NCBI GenBank assembly: GCA_002307725.1
Contig: DBUB01000010.1
Location: 186,001 to 250,000, forward strand
Length of the DNA: 64,000 nucleotides
Reading direction: 5' to 3'
Source of the DNA: Alphaproteobacteria bacterium UBA1301
Lineage (GTDB): Bacteria > Pseudomonadota > Alphaproteobacteria > Micropepsales > Micropepsaceae
The notes under the pieces were generated by a model. The model ran no database searches. It saw only the letters and a list, made by a program, of their open reading frames with translations, and was not told the DNA's origin. Position 1 is the first letter of the stretch; every line of letters starts with the position of its first letter. The position numbers were made by a program, and so were the translations under genes. Below, piece after piece: positions 14,918-23,654 of this stretch.

Positions 14918-16660
14918 ATGGCCCGCCATCCATCCGTTACCAAAGTCCGCGATGAATCCATTTCCAGTCCCAACCGCGATGATTTCGCGGCCATGCTCGA
15001 AGAGAGCTTCATCACCCAATCGCCCGCCGAAGGATCGGTCATCAAGGGCAAGATTGTGTCGATCGAAAACGATTTCGCCGTCATCGACGTCGGACTCAAG
15101 ACGGAAGGGCGCGTCAGCCTGAAAGAATTCGCCATGCCCGGCCTGGCCCCCAAGGTCGAAGTCGGCGACGAAGTGGAAGTTTATCTCGAGCGCGTCGAGA
15201 ACGCGCTGGGCGAAGCCGTGCTGAGCCGTGACAAGGCCCGCCGTGAAGAGAGCTGGGTCCGCCTTGAAAAGGCGTTCAACGATCAGACCCGCGTCACCGG
15301 CGTGATCTTTGGCCGCGTCAAGGGCGGCTTCACCGTCGATCTCGACGGCGCCGTGGCGTTTCTGCCCGGTAGCCAAGTCGACGTTCGCCCGATGCGCGAT
15401 GTCGGCCCGCTGATGAACCAGCCGCAGTTGTTCCAGATTCTGAAAATGGATCGCCGCCGCGGCAATATCGTGGTGTCGCGCCGCGCCGTGCTTGAAGAGC
15501 GCCGGGCCGAGGAGCGTTCCTCGCTGGTTGCCAGCTTGCAGGAAAAGCAAGTGGTGGAAGGCATCGTCAAGAACATCACCGATTACGGCGCGTTTGTGGA
15601 CCTCGGCGGTGTCGACGGTCTGCTCCACGTCACCGATATCGCTTGGCGCCGCGTGTCGCATCCGACTGAAGTGCTCCAGGTTGGCCAGACCGTCACCGTG
15701 CAGATCATCAAGATCAACCACGAGACCCAGCGCATCAGTCTCGGCATGAAGCAGCTCCAGACCGATCCGTGGGAAGGCGTTGCCGCCAAGTATCCGCAAG
15801 GCGTTCGCTTCAAGGGCAAAGTCACCAACGTTACCGATTACGGCGCCTTCGTGGAGCTGGAGCCGGGTGTCGAAGGCTTGGTCCACGTTTCCGAAATGTC
15901 GTGGGTCAAGAAGAACGTCGCCCCGTCCAAGATCGTCGCGCCGGGCACCGAAGTCGATGTCCAGGTGCTGGAAGTTGATTCCAACAAGCGCCGCATCAGT
16001 CTTGGCCTCAAGCAGACCCAGGACAATCCGTGGCAGGTGTTCGTGGCCGAGCATCCCGCGGGCACGATCGTCGAAGGCGAGATCAAATCGATCACCGAGT
16101 TCGGCCTGTTCGTTGGTGTTGCCGACGACATCGACGGCATGGTGCATCTGTCCGACCTCAGCTGGGACAAGGCCGGCGATGTCGCCGTGCAGGACTACCA
16201 GAAGGGCCAGATGGTCAAGGCCAAGGTGCTCGACGTTGATATCGAGAAAGAGCGCATCAGCCTCGGCATCAAGCAGTTGGCCCAGGACCCGATCGAAAAA
16301 GCCGGCCCGCTGCGCAAAGGCTCGGTCGTCACGGTCGTGGTGACGGAAGTCAACGACGGCGGCGTCGAAGTGCAGCTCGATGGTGGCGCGCGGGCCTTTA
16401 TCCGCCGCTCCGACCTGGCGCGCGATCGTGCCGATCAGCGTCCCGAGCGCTTCGGCGTCGGCGACAAGATCGATGCGTTGGTCACCCAGATCGACAAGTC
16501 CAGCCGCAAGATCAACCTGTCGATCAAGGCGCGCGAAATCTCCGAAGAGAAGGAAGCCGTGGCGCAATACGGCTCGTCCGACGCCGGCGCCAGCCTCGGC
16601 GACATCCTCGGTGCCGCTCTGCGCAAGAAGCAGGAAGGCGACGACGACGAAGAAGAGTAG
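14918..16660 (+). CDS. rpsA: 30S ribosomal protein S1
   Basis: A 580-residue protein with six S1 RNA-binding repeats (for example GSVIKGKIVSIENDFAVIDV, VVEGIVKNITDYGAFVDLGG and VKGGFTVDLDGAVAFLPGSQ), bringing mRNA to the 30S subunit. The ATG at 14918 is preceded by AAGAGGA; the frame is open further upstream but without homology. It ends in an acidic DDDEEE tail. Position after cmk and before ihfB is conserved. A strong terminator follows 55 bp downstream. Confidence 0.97.
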   Translation: MARHPSVTKVRDESISSPNRDDFAAMLEESFITQSPAEGSVIKGKIVSIENDFAVIDVGLKTEGRVSLKEFAMPGLAPKVEVGDEVEVYLERVENALGEAVLSRDKARREESWVRLEKAFNDQTRVTGVIFGRVKGGFTVDLDGAVAFLPGSQVDVRPMRDVGPLMNQPQLFQILKMDRRRGNIVVSRRAVLEERRAEERSSLVASLQEKQVVEGIVKNITDYGAFVDLGGVDGLLHVTDIAWRRVSHPTEVLQVGQTVTVQIIKINHETQRISLGMKQLQTDPWEGVAAKYPQGVRFKGKVTNVTDYGAFVELEPGVEGLVHVSEMSWVKKNVAPSKIVAPGTEVDVQVLEVDSNKRRISLGLKQTQDNPWQVFVAEHPAGTIVEGEIKSITEFGLFVGVADDIDGMVHLSDLSWDKAGDVAVQDYQKGQMVKAKVLDVDIEKERISLGIKQLAQDPIEKAGPLRKGSVVTVVVTEVNDGGVEVQLDGGARAFIRRSDLARDRADQRPERFGVGDKIDALVTQIDKSSRKINLSIKAREISEEKEAVAQYGSSDAGASLGDILGAALRKKQEGDDDEEE

Positions 16661-16714
16661 GCCGCGCGCCGCGTAGCGGCGTGACGGAAGGGGGAACTCT
16701 TCCAACAGTTCGAA

Positions 16715-16745
16715 AAGCGCGGGAAGCGATTCCCGCGCTTTTTTT
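16715..16745 (+). terminator. Rho-independent terminator of rpsA
   Basis: AAGCGCGGGAA and TTCCCGCGCTT arms around GCGA, followed by a run of seven T residues. Ends the cmk-rpsA transcription unit. Confidence 0.9.
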
Positions 16746-17377
16746 GGTGTGCCGAGCATGAACGACAGCTTGGAGGTGACAGTCCTTTCTCCAGCCTGAT
16801 GACGGCGAAGGATTCTCTACTTTGAATAGTGGAGGCTCTCGTTCGTTCTGTCCGTCTTTCTGGTTTCGGGCGATCTCAAGGATCGGCTGGCACGCGGGGT
16901 TGGCAGCCCAAGCCGTTGATTGTGTTCCGGTTGGCGCCCCGGGGTGTGACAATCATGCACGGCGGCGGCGCGGCGGCCGGTTCCCTGGCCAAAGCTGGAT
17001 CGGCTGGGAGCAAACGATCACGGGGCGCGGTCGTTTCGCAGGCGGCGGCGACGTCTCTCAAGACGCGCGGCGCAACGCATAAAACGTTTTAATATCAGCA
17101 CCTTAAGCATAATTTTGGGGTGCCCTCCGGGGCTTCGGCAACCTCTGCGGGAAATGCTGTCAACCGTTGTAATCAGGCCGATCAAGCCCTTCGGTCGCCC
17201 TGGGGTTCTCCCAGCAGGGCGCCAAAGTGATTCGTTTGATATCGCGAATACAGTTAAAAAGGGCAGTGAATTCAGTGGCTTCCTGTTGACGGCCCGGCCA
17301 ACCTCTGACAGGGTTAACCTGTGCTGGAACGGTTCTTGGCAATGGCTGCCATCTCCGTTCCCATCTGGGGCAAGGGG
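16746..17377. other. Intergenic region, no gene seen; weak ihfB promoter candidate
   Basis: About 630 bp between the rpsA terminator and ihfB. Short open frames on both strands lack ribosome binding sites and have no recognisable homology. TTGACG at 17286-17291 could be a -35 box for ihfB, with no good -10 at the right distance. Nothing else identified. Confidence 0.4.
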
Positions 17378-17695
17378 ATGATCAAGTCCGAATTGGTTGC
17401 ACGTTTAACGGCACGCTATCCGCACCTGTACCACCGCGATGTGGAGAGGATCGTTTCGACGGTTCTTGACCAGGTCACCAAAGCCTTATCGGAAGGACAT
17501 CGGGTCGAGCTTCGCGGCTTCGGCGCGTTCTCGGTGAAGGTTCGTCCGTCCCGCATGGGCCGCAATCCGCGGACCGGCGAGCCGGTTGAGGTCGACGAGA
17601 AACGTGCCCCGTTCTTCCGCACGGGCAAAGAACTGCGCGAGCGCCTGAACATCAACGGCAGTGGACACGGCAGCGAGAACGGCAGCGGGTCGTAA
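17378..17695 (+). CDS. ihfB: Integration host factor subunit beta
   Basis: A 105-residue HU/IHF protein: [40 protein letters not shown] and [18 protein letters not shown], the arm with the intercalating-Pro NPRTGE motif. With IhfA it bends DNA at specific sites for recombination, replication and transcription. The ATG at 17378 has AAGGGG upstream. The last ten residues are Gly/Ser-rich. Position after rpsA is conserved. Confidence 0.95.
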   Translation: MIKSELVARLTARYPHLYHRDVERIVSTVLDQVTKALSEGHRVELRGFGAFSVKVRPSRMGRNPRTGEPVEVDEKRAPFFRTGKELRERLNINGSGHGSENGSGS

Positions 17696-18236
17696 GTGCG
17701 GTAAGCGCACGCGGTCTTCGCGACGGAATTCTCCATCCGCCGTCACTATGATTTTACTTGAAAAGATAGCGTGGTGCAGACGGCCATCTCGGCGCGTCCG
17801 CTGCCGTGTTGCCGCCGCGTGTCCTCCGCATTTTTCCACAGCAATGTCTTTAGTGCCGCCAATGTTGCGGCTTGCCCCTGACGGATGGCGCACGCGGGTC
17901 GTGTCCCGACGCGCGGCGCGAGTCCCACACACATCTGAGACGGCGGATGAGGACGGATCTGTCACGACGTGTCGTCGCTTGCAGCTGAGAGCGCTTGCAT
18001 TCCGCGTTTCGTTCATGCACAGAAATGATCTGGGGAACAACGACGCTTCGTCTTGCGAGGCGTCAGTAGGTTTCTGTGCGAAAAGTGATTCGAAGTACTT
18101 ACCGAGTCGTGCACAGGACTGTATTGTGAGCTGTTAATGTTTCGGCTTGCCCGGTGACACGACTCTCAGGTGCGTTTTTGCACGTTCGCAACCCCATTCT
18201 TCATCTCGAATCTCAGCGACTCAGTGGAAGGTTTTG
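17696..18236. other. Intergenic region between ihfB and pyrF, no gene seen
   Basis: About 540 bp. In many relatives a lapA-like gene occupies this place; I find no trace of it. Open frames here have no ribosome binding site or hydrophobic pattern. No tRNA or strong hairpin noted. The pyrF ribosome binding site (GGAAGG) lies at the right end. Confidence 0.4.
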
Positions 18237-18935
18237 ATGCAATTTCCCAATCCCGTTTTTGTCGCCCTCGACACGCCGGACCTGCCGCGCGCGTTGGCGC
18301 TGGCCGAATCCGTCAAGCCTTATGTCGGTGGTTTGAAGGTCGGATTGGAGTTTATTAGCGCGCTAGGCCCCGATGCCGTTGCCCGGGTGGTCGAAATCGG
18401 CCTGCCGGTGTTTGCCGACGTCAAATTTCACGACATCCCCAACACCGTGGCGGGGGCGGCGAAGGCCATTGCCGGGCTCGGCGTGGCAATTTTCAATGTC
18501 CATGCCTCAGGCGGCGAGGCGATGATGCGCGCCGCTGCCGACGCGATCGCACCCTGGACCCCGCGTCCGCTGCTTATCGCCGTCACGGTGCTCACTAGCC
18601 TCGACGACTCGGTGCTGGCAACGGTCGGCCAGCGTCCGCCGGCGTCGGAACAGGTCGGCCGCTTGGCGGCCTTGACCAAGGCGAGCGGCCTCGACGGCGT
18701 TGTTTGCAGCGCCCACGAGCTGGCGACGGTCCGCGCGGCCGCCGGTCGTGACTTTCTGACCATCGTGCCGGGCATCCGTCCCGCCGGCGCCGCAAAGGGC
18801 GATCAGCGCCGGGTGATGACGCCCAGTGAAGCGCGCGCTGCCGGCGCCAACATCCTGGTCATCGGCCGCCCCATCACCGCCGCCCCCGACCCCGCCGCCG
18901 CGGCGAGGGCGATTGCCGAGGAGCTGGGGGTCTAA
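18237..18935 (+). CDS. pyrF: Orotidine 5'-phosphate decarboxylase
   Basis: A 232-residue TIM-barrel enzyme making UMP from OMP. Substrate Lys in VGGLKVGLEF, catalytic FADVKFHDIPNTV (Asp61, Lys63, Asp66), and phosphate-binding IVPGIRPAGAAKGDQRRV and ILVIGRPITAA. The ATG at 18237 has GGAAGG upstream. The last about 25 codons are matched by a diverged, frameshifted copy 0.7 kb downstream, so the present 3' end may have been supplied by an inserted cassette. It heads the conserved pyrF-trpFBA-accD-folC group. Confidence 0.96.
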   Translation: MQFPNPVFVALDTPDLPRALALAESVKPYVGGLKVGLEFISALGPDAVARVVEIGLPVFADVKFHDIPNTVAGAAKAIAGLGVAIFNVHASGGEAMMRAAADAIAPWTPRPLLIAVTVLTSLDDSVLATVGQRPPASEQVGRLAALTKASGLDGVVCSAHELATVRAAAGRDFLTIVPGIRPAGAAKGDQRRVMTPSEARAAGANILVIGRPITAAPDPAAAARAIAEELGV

Positions 18936-19100
18936 CCCTAAGGTCCGCATCACCTCCCCATTCCAGCCATTCCCGGCACACTGTGGAGGTCCGGGTCGCG
19001 CCATGAGTCGCCCTTTGCTGGGTGTGTTGGTCGGCCTATTGCTTGTGCCAACTTACCGGGGAAGCTGATATTCTTTGAACGATCAAAGGGCCACGCCAAC

Positions 19101-19472
19101 GTGAAACGGAAGCGCACCATAATCACAGCGTCGGCAATTGCCGCGTCTATTTGGTTGGTTCTGGTCGTTTTTCTTACGGTACCGTGGCTGCACGATTGTC
19201 ACTATGCACGGGCATCCCACGAAGTTTGGTGCAAGGAATACTCTGACCACACCGAGTGCCGGACCGCGTTTGACGTTCCTGAACGTTGGATATTGGTTTG
19301 CGGCGCACCCCCTCCGCCGAAATGGTCGGACTTAGGAGTATTTGAGAGGACGCCTCTCGAGATTGCAACACAAGCCGCTTTCAGTGCTCTCATATTGACC
19401 GGACTGTTTGGTGCGGTGGCTGGCCTCTTTTGGGGAGTGGTCCGAGTTGTTCGCCGTCGCCCGAAATCCTAA
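19101..19472 (+). CDS. Uncharacterised membrane protein inserted between pyrF and trpF
   Basis: A 123-residue protein with two predicted spans (about residues 9-29, ASAIAASIWLVLVVFLTVPW, and 89-113, ATQAAFSALILTGLFGAVAG). The loop between them has four Cys (HDCH, VWCKEY, TECRT, LVCGAPPPP) and would be periplasmic if the short basic N-terminus is inside; the Cys may form disulfides. Starts at GTG. No family recognised. More AT-rich than its neighbours and bracketed by the real pyrF 3' end and a pyrF 3' remnant, so probably acquired. Confidence 0.6.
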   Translation: MKRKRTIITASAIAASIWLVLVVFLTVPWLHDCHYARASHEVWCKEYSDHTECRTAFDVPERWILVCGAPPPPKWSDLGVFERTPLEIATQAAFSALILTGLFGAVAGLFWGVVRVVRRRPKS

Positions 19473-19564
19473 GACGACGAAAAGACCACTATTGGCGCAA
19501 CATTGCCGCCCCGCGAATGTCCGCTTTTGCCAAATCCTGACATTCGCTCGTCGCCCGGAGGCGG

Positions 19565-19645
19565 CATCCTGGTCATCGGCCGCCCCATCACGGCCGCCCC
19601 GATCCCGCCGCCACCCGCGCCATTGCCGAGGAATTGGGGCTGTAA
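19565..19645 (+). pseudogene. pyrF: Decayed 3' end of a second pyrF gene
   Basis: The DNA matches the last codons of pyrF (ILVIGRPITAAPDPAA, then RAIAEELG and a stop) but differs at several synonymous sites, has one codon fewer in the Ala run, ends in Leu instead of Val before TAA, and carries a one-base deletion (about 19604) that breaks the frame. The upstream part of the gene is absent. It marks the far edge of the insert after pyrF and probably represents the older native terminus. Confidence 0.8.
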
Positions 19646-19651
19646 CGCTCT

Positions 19652-19807
19652 CCTGTCATCCCGGACGCGCCCAGCACTGCCGTTTGTGACGGGAAAAATG
19701 GGCGCGATCCGGGACCCACTCCGCCACATTCCAGATGTTCAAGTGGGTCCCGGCTCGGCGCACCCCTCCGCACTACCGTGCTTCGGCGTGCTTGGCCGGG
19801 ATGACAG
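19652..19807. mobile_element. MITE-like element with nested inverted repeats, family B copy 1
   Basis: A 156-bp segment with outer ends CTGTCATCCCGG and CCGGGATGACAG (perfect inverted repeats) and an inner pair CGGGACCCACT / AGTGGGTCCCG. The copy at 24988-25185 has the same architecture. Non-coding. It abuts the pyrF remnant by 6 bp. No target-site duplication is obvious. Confidence 0.6.
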
Positions 19808-19900
19808 ACGCGGCAGGAAAGCAATTTTCTGTCAATCACTTAACCCGTCAGGGCGCTGTCGCTTGATTTCCCCGCCCGCCGCGGCGATAAGCGCCGCCTG

Positions 19901-20554
19901 ATGGCGCTTCTCGTCAAAATTTGCGGGATCAACACGGCCCCGGCCGCCGATGCGGCGGTGCGGGCGGGGGCTGATTTTTGCGGTTTGGTGTTCCATCCCA
20001 AATCCCCGCGCCACGTCTCGCTCGACGCTGCGGCGGCGCTCGCCGGGCACATTCGCGGCCGGGCGCGCTTGGTCAGCCTCCTTGTCGATGCCGATGACGA
20101 GACCATCGCAGCCGTGGTTGCCGCCGTCCGCCCCGATTTCCTCCAGCTTCACGGCCGTGAGACGCCCGAACGTGCCGCCGCGCTCCAGGACCGTTTCGGG
20201 GTCAAACTGATCAAGGCCTTTGCCATTGCCGAGGCCTCCGATTTTGCCCCCGTCGCCGCCTACGCGCCGTTCTGCGAGATGTTTCTGTTCGATGCCAAGG
20301 CACCCGCGGGCAGCGTGCCCGGCGGCCACGGCGTCGCCTTCGATTGGCAGCTTCTCCGCGGCCGCAAGTTTTCCCGGCCTTGGTTTCTCGCCGGGGGGGT
20401 AACTCCCGAAAATTTGGCGCGGGCCGTGGCCGCATCGGGGGCCCCCGGCGTCGATGTGTCCTCGGGCGTTGAAACCGCCCCCGGCGTCAAAAGTTCCGAC
20501 CTTATTGCCGCATTCGTATCTGCCGCCCGCAAACAAGGAGGCGCGCGCCCATGA
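19901..20554 (+). CDS. trpF: Phosphoribosylanthranilate isomerase
   Basis: A 217-residue TIM-barrel enzyme of tryptophan synthesis. [20 protein letters not shown] holds the catalytic Cys, then [49 protein letters not shown] (general acid Asp) and [17 protein letters not shown]. The start at 19901 has only a weak ribosome binding site. Its stop overlaps the trpB start. The 965-bp gap to pyrF is wide for this operon because of the insert. Confidence 0.96.
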   Translation: MALLVKICGINTAPAADAAVRAGADFCGLVFHPKSPRHVSLDAAAALAGHIRGRARLVSLLVDADDETIAAVVAAVRPDFLQLHGRETPERAAALQDRFGVKLIKAFAIAEASDFAPVAAYAPFCEMFLFDAKAPAGSVPGGHGVAFDWQLLRGRKFSRPWFLAGGVTPENLARAVAASGAPGVDVSSGVETAPGVKSSDLIAAFVSAARKQGGARP

Positions 20555-21768
20555 GCATGGTTCCCCCCAATTCTTATCGCACCGGTCCCGACATCAATGG
20601 CCATTTCGGCGCCTATGGCGGCCGTTATGTGGCCGAGACGCTGATGCCGCTGGTCCTTGATCTGGAGAAGGCCTACGAGGCCGCGAAGGCCGATCCGGCG
20701 TTTCACGCCGAGCTGAAGGGCCTGCTCAAGCACTACGTCGGCCGCGAGAGCCCGCTGTATTTCGCCGAGCGTCTCACCGCCCATCTCGGCGGAGCGAAGA
20801 TCTATCTCAAGCGCGAAGACCTCAACCACACTGGCGCGCACAAAATCAACAATTGCCTCGGCCAGGTGCTGCTCGCCCGCCGCATGGGCAAGACGCGGCT
20901 CATCGCCGAGACCGGCGCCGGTATGCATGGCGTGGCGACCGCCACCGTGGCGGCGCGCTTCGGTTTTCCCTGCGTCGTCTACATGGGCGAGGTCGATGTC
21001 GAGCGCCAAAAGGCCAACGTCTTCCGCATGCGTCTCTTGGGCGCCGAAGTCCGCCCGGTAAAATCCGGGTCCCGCACCTTGAAAGATGCGATGAACGAGG
21101 CGATGCGCGATTGGGTCTCCAATGTCGGCGACACCTTTTACATGATCGGTACCGCCGCCGGCCCGCATCCCTATCCCGGCATGGTGCGCGATTTCCAATG
21201 CGTCATCGGCAACGAAACCAGGGCGCAGATCCTCGAGCGCGAAGGCCGTTTGCCCGATCTTATCACCGCCTGCGTCGGCGGCGGCTCCAATGCCATTGGC
21301 ATGTTCCATCCTTTCCTCGACGACCGCGATGTCGAAATCCACGGCGTCGAAGCGGCGGGCAAGGGCATCGATACGCCGTTTCATGCCGCCACGCTGTCGA
21401 AAGGCGAGCCCGGCGTTTTGCACGGCCAGCGCTCTTATCTATTGCAAGACGCCGACGGCCAGATCACCGAGGCCCATTCGATTTCCGCCGGTCTCGATTA
21501 TCCCGGCGTCGGTCCCGAGCATTCCTGGCTGCGCGACACCGGCCGCGTCAAATACTTCTCGATCACCGACAAGCTGGCGGTGGATGCTTTCATGGCGCTA
21601 TCGCGGCTGGAAGGCATCATTCCGGCGCTGGAATCCTCGCACGCCATCGCTCATGTGATGCGCATCGCCAAGGAAATGGCCAAAGACAAGATCATCATCG
21701 CGTGCCTGTCGGGCCGTGGCGACAAGGATGCGAACACGGTCGCGGCCGTGTTGGGAGAAAAGATATGA
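20551..21768 (+). CDS. trpB: Tryptophan synthase beta subunit
   Basis: A 405-residue PLP enzyme condensing indole with serine. PLP lysine is Lys98 in [15 protein letters not shown]; the phosphate loop is [35 protein letters not shown] and [14 protein letters not shown] are further family blocks. Forms the alpha2-beta2 complex with TrpA. The ATG overlaps the trpF stop, and its stop overlaps the trpA start, so trpFBA is translationally coupled. Confidence 0.98.
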   Translation: MSMVPPNSYRTGPDINGHFGAYGGRYVAETLMPLVLDLEKAYEAAKADPAFHAELKGLLKHYVGRESPLYFAERLTAHLGGAKIYLKREDLNHTGAHKINNCLGQVLLARRMGKTRLIAETGAGMHGVATATVAARFGFPCVVYMGEVDVERQKANVFRMRLLGAEVRPVKSGSRTLKDAMNEAMRDWVSNVGDTFYMIGTAAGPHPYPGMVRDFQCVIGNETRAQILEREGRLPDLITACVGGGSNAIGMFHPFLDDRDVEIHGVEAAGKGIDTPFHAATLSKGEPGVLHGQRSYLLQDADGQITEAHSISAGLDYPGVGPEHSWLRDTGRVKYFSITDKLAVDAFMALSRLEGIIPALESSHAIAHVMRIAKEMAKDKIIIACLSGRGDKDANTVAAVLGEKI

Positions 21769-22562
21769 GCCGCATTGCTGCCCGTTTCGCGGAGTTGAAA
21801 AAAGCGAACCGCGCCGCTTTCATTCCCTTCATCACCGCCGGTGATCCGGGTGTCGAGACCACTGCCGCGCTCCTCGAAAAACTTCCTGGTGCCGGGGCCG
21901 ATCTGATCGAGCTGGGCGTGCCGTTCTCCGATCCGATGGCCGATGGTCCGGCGATTCAGGCGTCGTCGCAGCGCGCGCTGAAGGCGGGCATGGCGCTGGT
22001 CAAAGTGCTTGAACTGGTGCGCCGCTTCCGCAAAGTGCACGCCAAGACGCCGCTGGTGCTGATGGGCTATTACAATCCGATTCACAAATACGGCACCGCA
22101 CGGTTTGTCAAAGATGCGGCCGAAGCGGGCGTCGATGGCCTCATCACCGTCGATCTGCCGCCGGAAGAGGACGAGGTTTTGCGCATTCCGGCCGTTTCGC
22201 ATGGGCTTGACATTGTCCGTTTGGCCACACCGACGACGGACGCCGCGCGCCTGAAAACCATTCTGGATGGGGCAGGTGGCTTCCTCTACTACGTTTCCAT
22301 CACCGGGGTGACCGGAACAAAAAGCTTCGCGGAGGCTGACGTTCGCGCCGCGGTGGCTAGACTGCAAGCCGCAACCGCGCTTCCTTGCGCCGTCGGCTTC
22401 GGCATCAAGACGCCGGAGCGAGCCGCGGCCATCGCCGCGTTCGCCGATGCGGCGGTGGTAGGATCGGCCATCGTCGACCGCATGGCGTCGGGTGCGAGCG
22501 TTGACGAAGTGATCGCCTTTTGCGCCGAACTTGGCCAAGCGGTGCATGGGGCGAGAGACTGA
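21765..22562 (+). CDS. trpA: Tryptophan synthase alpha subunit
   Basis: A 265-residue TIM-barrel subunit cleaving indole-3-glycerol phosphate. [20 protein letters not shown] contains the catalytic Glu, followed by [36 protein letters not shown] (second catalytic acid) and [23 protein letters not shown] overlaps the trpB stop codon. Followed by paired hairpins before accD. Confidence 0.97.
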   Translation: MSRIAARFAELKKANRAAFIPFITAGDPGVETTAALLEKLPGAGADLIELGVPFSDPMADGPAIQASSQRALKAGMALVKVLELVRRFRKVHAKTPLVLMGYYNPIHKYGTARFVKDAAEAGVDGLITVDLPPEEDEVLRIPAVSHGLDIVRLATPTTDAARLKTILDGAGGFLYYVSITGVTGTKSFAEADVRAAVARLQAATALPCAVGFGIKTPERAAAIAAFADAAVVGSAIVDRMASGASVDEVIAFCAELGQAVHGARD

Positions 22563-22570
22563 ATTTTCCC

Positions 22571-22700
22571 GATTGTCGTGGCCCGCAAATGCGGGCCATC
22601 CAGTTGGGAGCGGAATAACGCCGGGAAATTGGGGCGAATTCCAATTTTCAGCCGTTAATCAGGCGAAACCTGGGTGCCCCGCAGTTGCGGGGCATGACAG
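22571..22700. repeat. Intergenic element with two near-identical hairpins
   Basis: Hairpin 1 is TGGCCCGCA-AA-TGCGGGCCA (22579-22598) and hairpin 2 is TGCCCCGCA-GT-TGCGGGGCA (22675-22694), 76 bp apart, with GTCGTGG and GGGCATGACAG at the outer edges. It separates trpA from accD and could attenuate or process the polycistronic mRNA. Of a type common in alphaproteobacterial intergenic DNA. Confidence 0.55.
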
Positions 22701-22718
22701 TGGAGTTAAGATAGACCC

Positions 22719-23654
22719 ATGAGCTGGCTCACCAATTTCGTCCGTCCCCGGATCAAAAGCCTGATCGGCGCGGTCAAGTCCGCGACCCCGGATAATCTTT
22801 GGCGCAAATGCCCGGCGTGTGGCGAGATGATCTTCCACCGCGATTTGCTGCACGCGCTCTACGTCTGCCCGCAATGCGGCCATCACATGCGCATCGGCCC
22901 GGCCGAGCGCTTCGAACAGGTGTTCGATAACGGCGCCTTTGAGGAATTGATCCCGCCGGAAGTGGCGCCCGATCCGCTCCGTTTCCGCGACGAGAAGCGT
23001 TATTCCGATCGCCTGCGCGAGGCCCGTTCCAAGACCGGGCGTATCGATGCCTTATCCGCTGCCCGCGGTGCGCTCGACGGCTTGCCGGTGATGGTGGCGG
23101 TGCAGGCGTTCGATTTTATGGGCGGTTCGCTCGGTATGGGTGTTGGTGAAGCTCTCGTCAGCGCGATGCAGCTTGCGGTCGACGAAAGCCGGTCCTTCAT
23201 CCTGTTCGTCGCCTCGGGCGGCGCGCGCATGCAGGAAGGCGTGTTGTCGCTGATGCAGATGCCGCGCGTAACCATTGCTGTCGATATGCTGCGCGATGCG
23301 GGGCTGCCCTATATCGTCGTGCTCACCGATCCCACCACTGGCGGTGTGTCGGCGTCTTATGCCCTGCTGGGCGACATTCACATCGCCGAGCCCAATGCGC
23401 TGATCGGGTTTGCCGGCCAACGCGTCACCGCCAACGCCGTGCGTGAGCAGCTCCCCGAAGGGTATCAGCGGGCGGAATATCTGTTGCAGCACGGCATGAT
23501 CGACATGGTGGTCAACCGCAAGGAACTGCGCGCCACGTTATCGAAGGTGCTGCACCTGTTGATGAAGCGGTCCAAGCCGCATGCGGTTTTGCCGTTGCCG
23601 CCGCGCGTGATCTCGACCGCCGTGGTGCGCGTGCCGGCCGGAAGCGGAGCATGA
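22719..23654 (+). CDS. accD: Acetyl-CoA carboxylase carboxyltransferase subunit beta
   Basis: A 311-residue subunit transferring the carboxyl group from biotin to acetyl-CoA, the first step of fatty acid synthesis. N-terminal zinc ribbon CPACG...CPQCG (Cys31, 34, 50, 53), then the crotonase-fold carboxyltransferase domain with FDFMGGSLGMGVGEAL, ILFVASGGARMQEG and TDPTTGGVSASYALLGDI. Ends over the folC start (ATGA). Confidence 0.97.
   Translation: MSWLTNFVRPRIKSLIGAVKSATPDNLWRKCPACGEMIFHRDLLHALYVCPQCGHHMRIGPAERFEQVFDNGAFEELIPPEVAPDPLRFRDEKRYSDRLREARSKTGRIDALSAARGALDGLPVMVAVQAFDFMGGSLGMGVGEALVSAMQLAVDESRSFILFVASGGARMQEGVLSLMQMPRVTIAVDMLRDAGLPYIVVLTDPTTGGVSASYALLGDIHIAEPNALIGFAGQRVTANAVREQLPEGYQRAEYLLQHGMIDMVVNRKELRATLSKVLHLLMKRSKPHAVLPLPPRVISTAVVRVPAGSGA

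Noticed and set aside
14906..16759. 617-codon frame opposite rpsA
   Set aside because: Antisense shadow of rpsA; composition is His/Asp/Leu-rich as expected for the complement of high-GC coding sequence.
17970..18010. LacI-type operator-like sequence (GAGAGCGCTTGC)
   Set aside because: Only a partial match to the general LacI-family core, far from the LacI gene, in a region with no likely target other than pyrF.
20853..21764. Extended N-terminus for trpA reading through trpB
   Set aside because: TrpA homology begins exactly at the ATG at 21765, which overlaps the trpB stop; the upstream frame is an out-of-phase reading of trpB.
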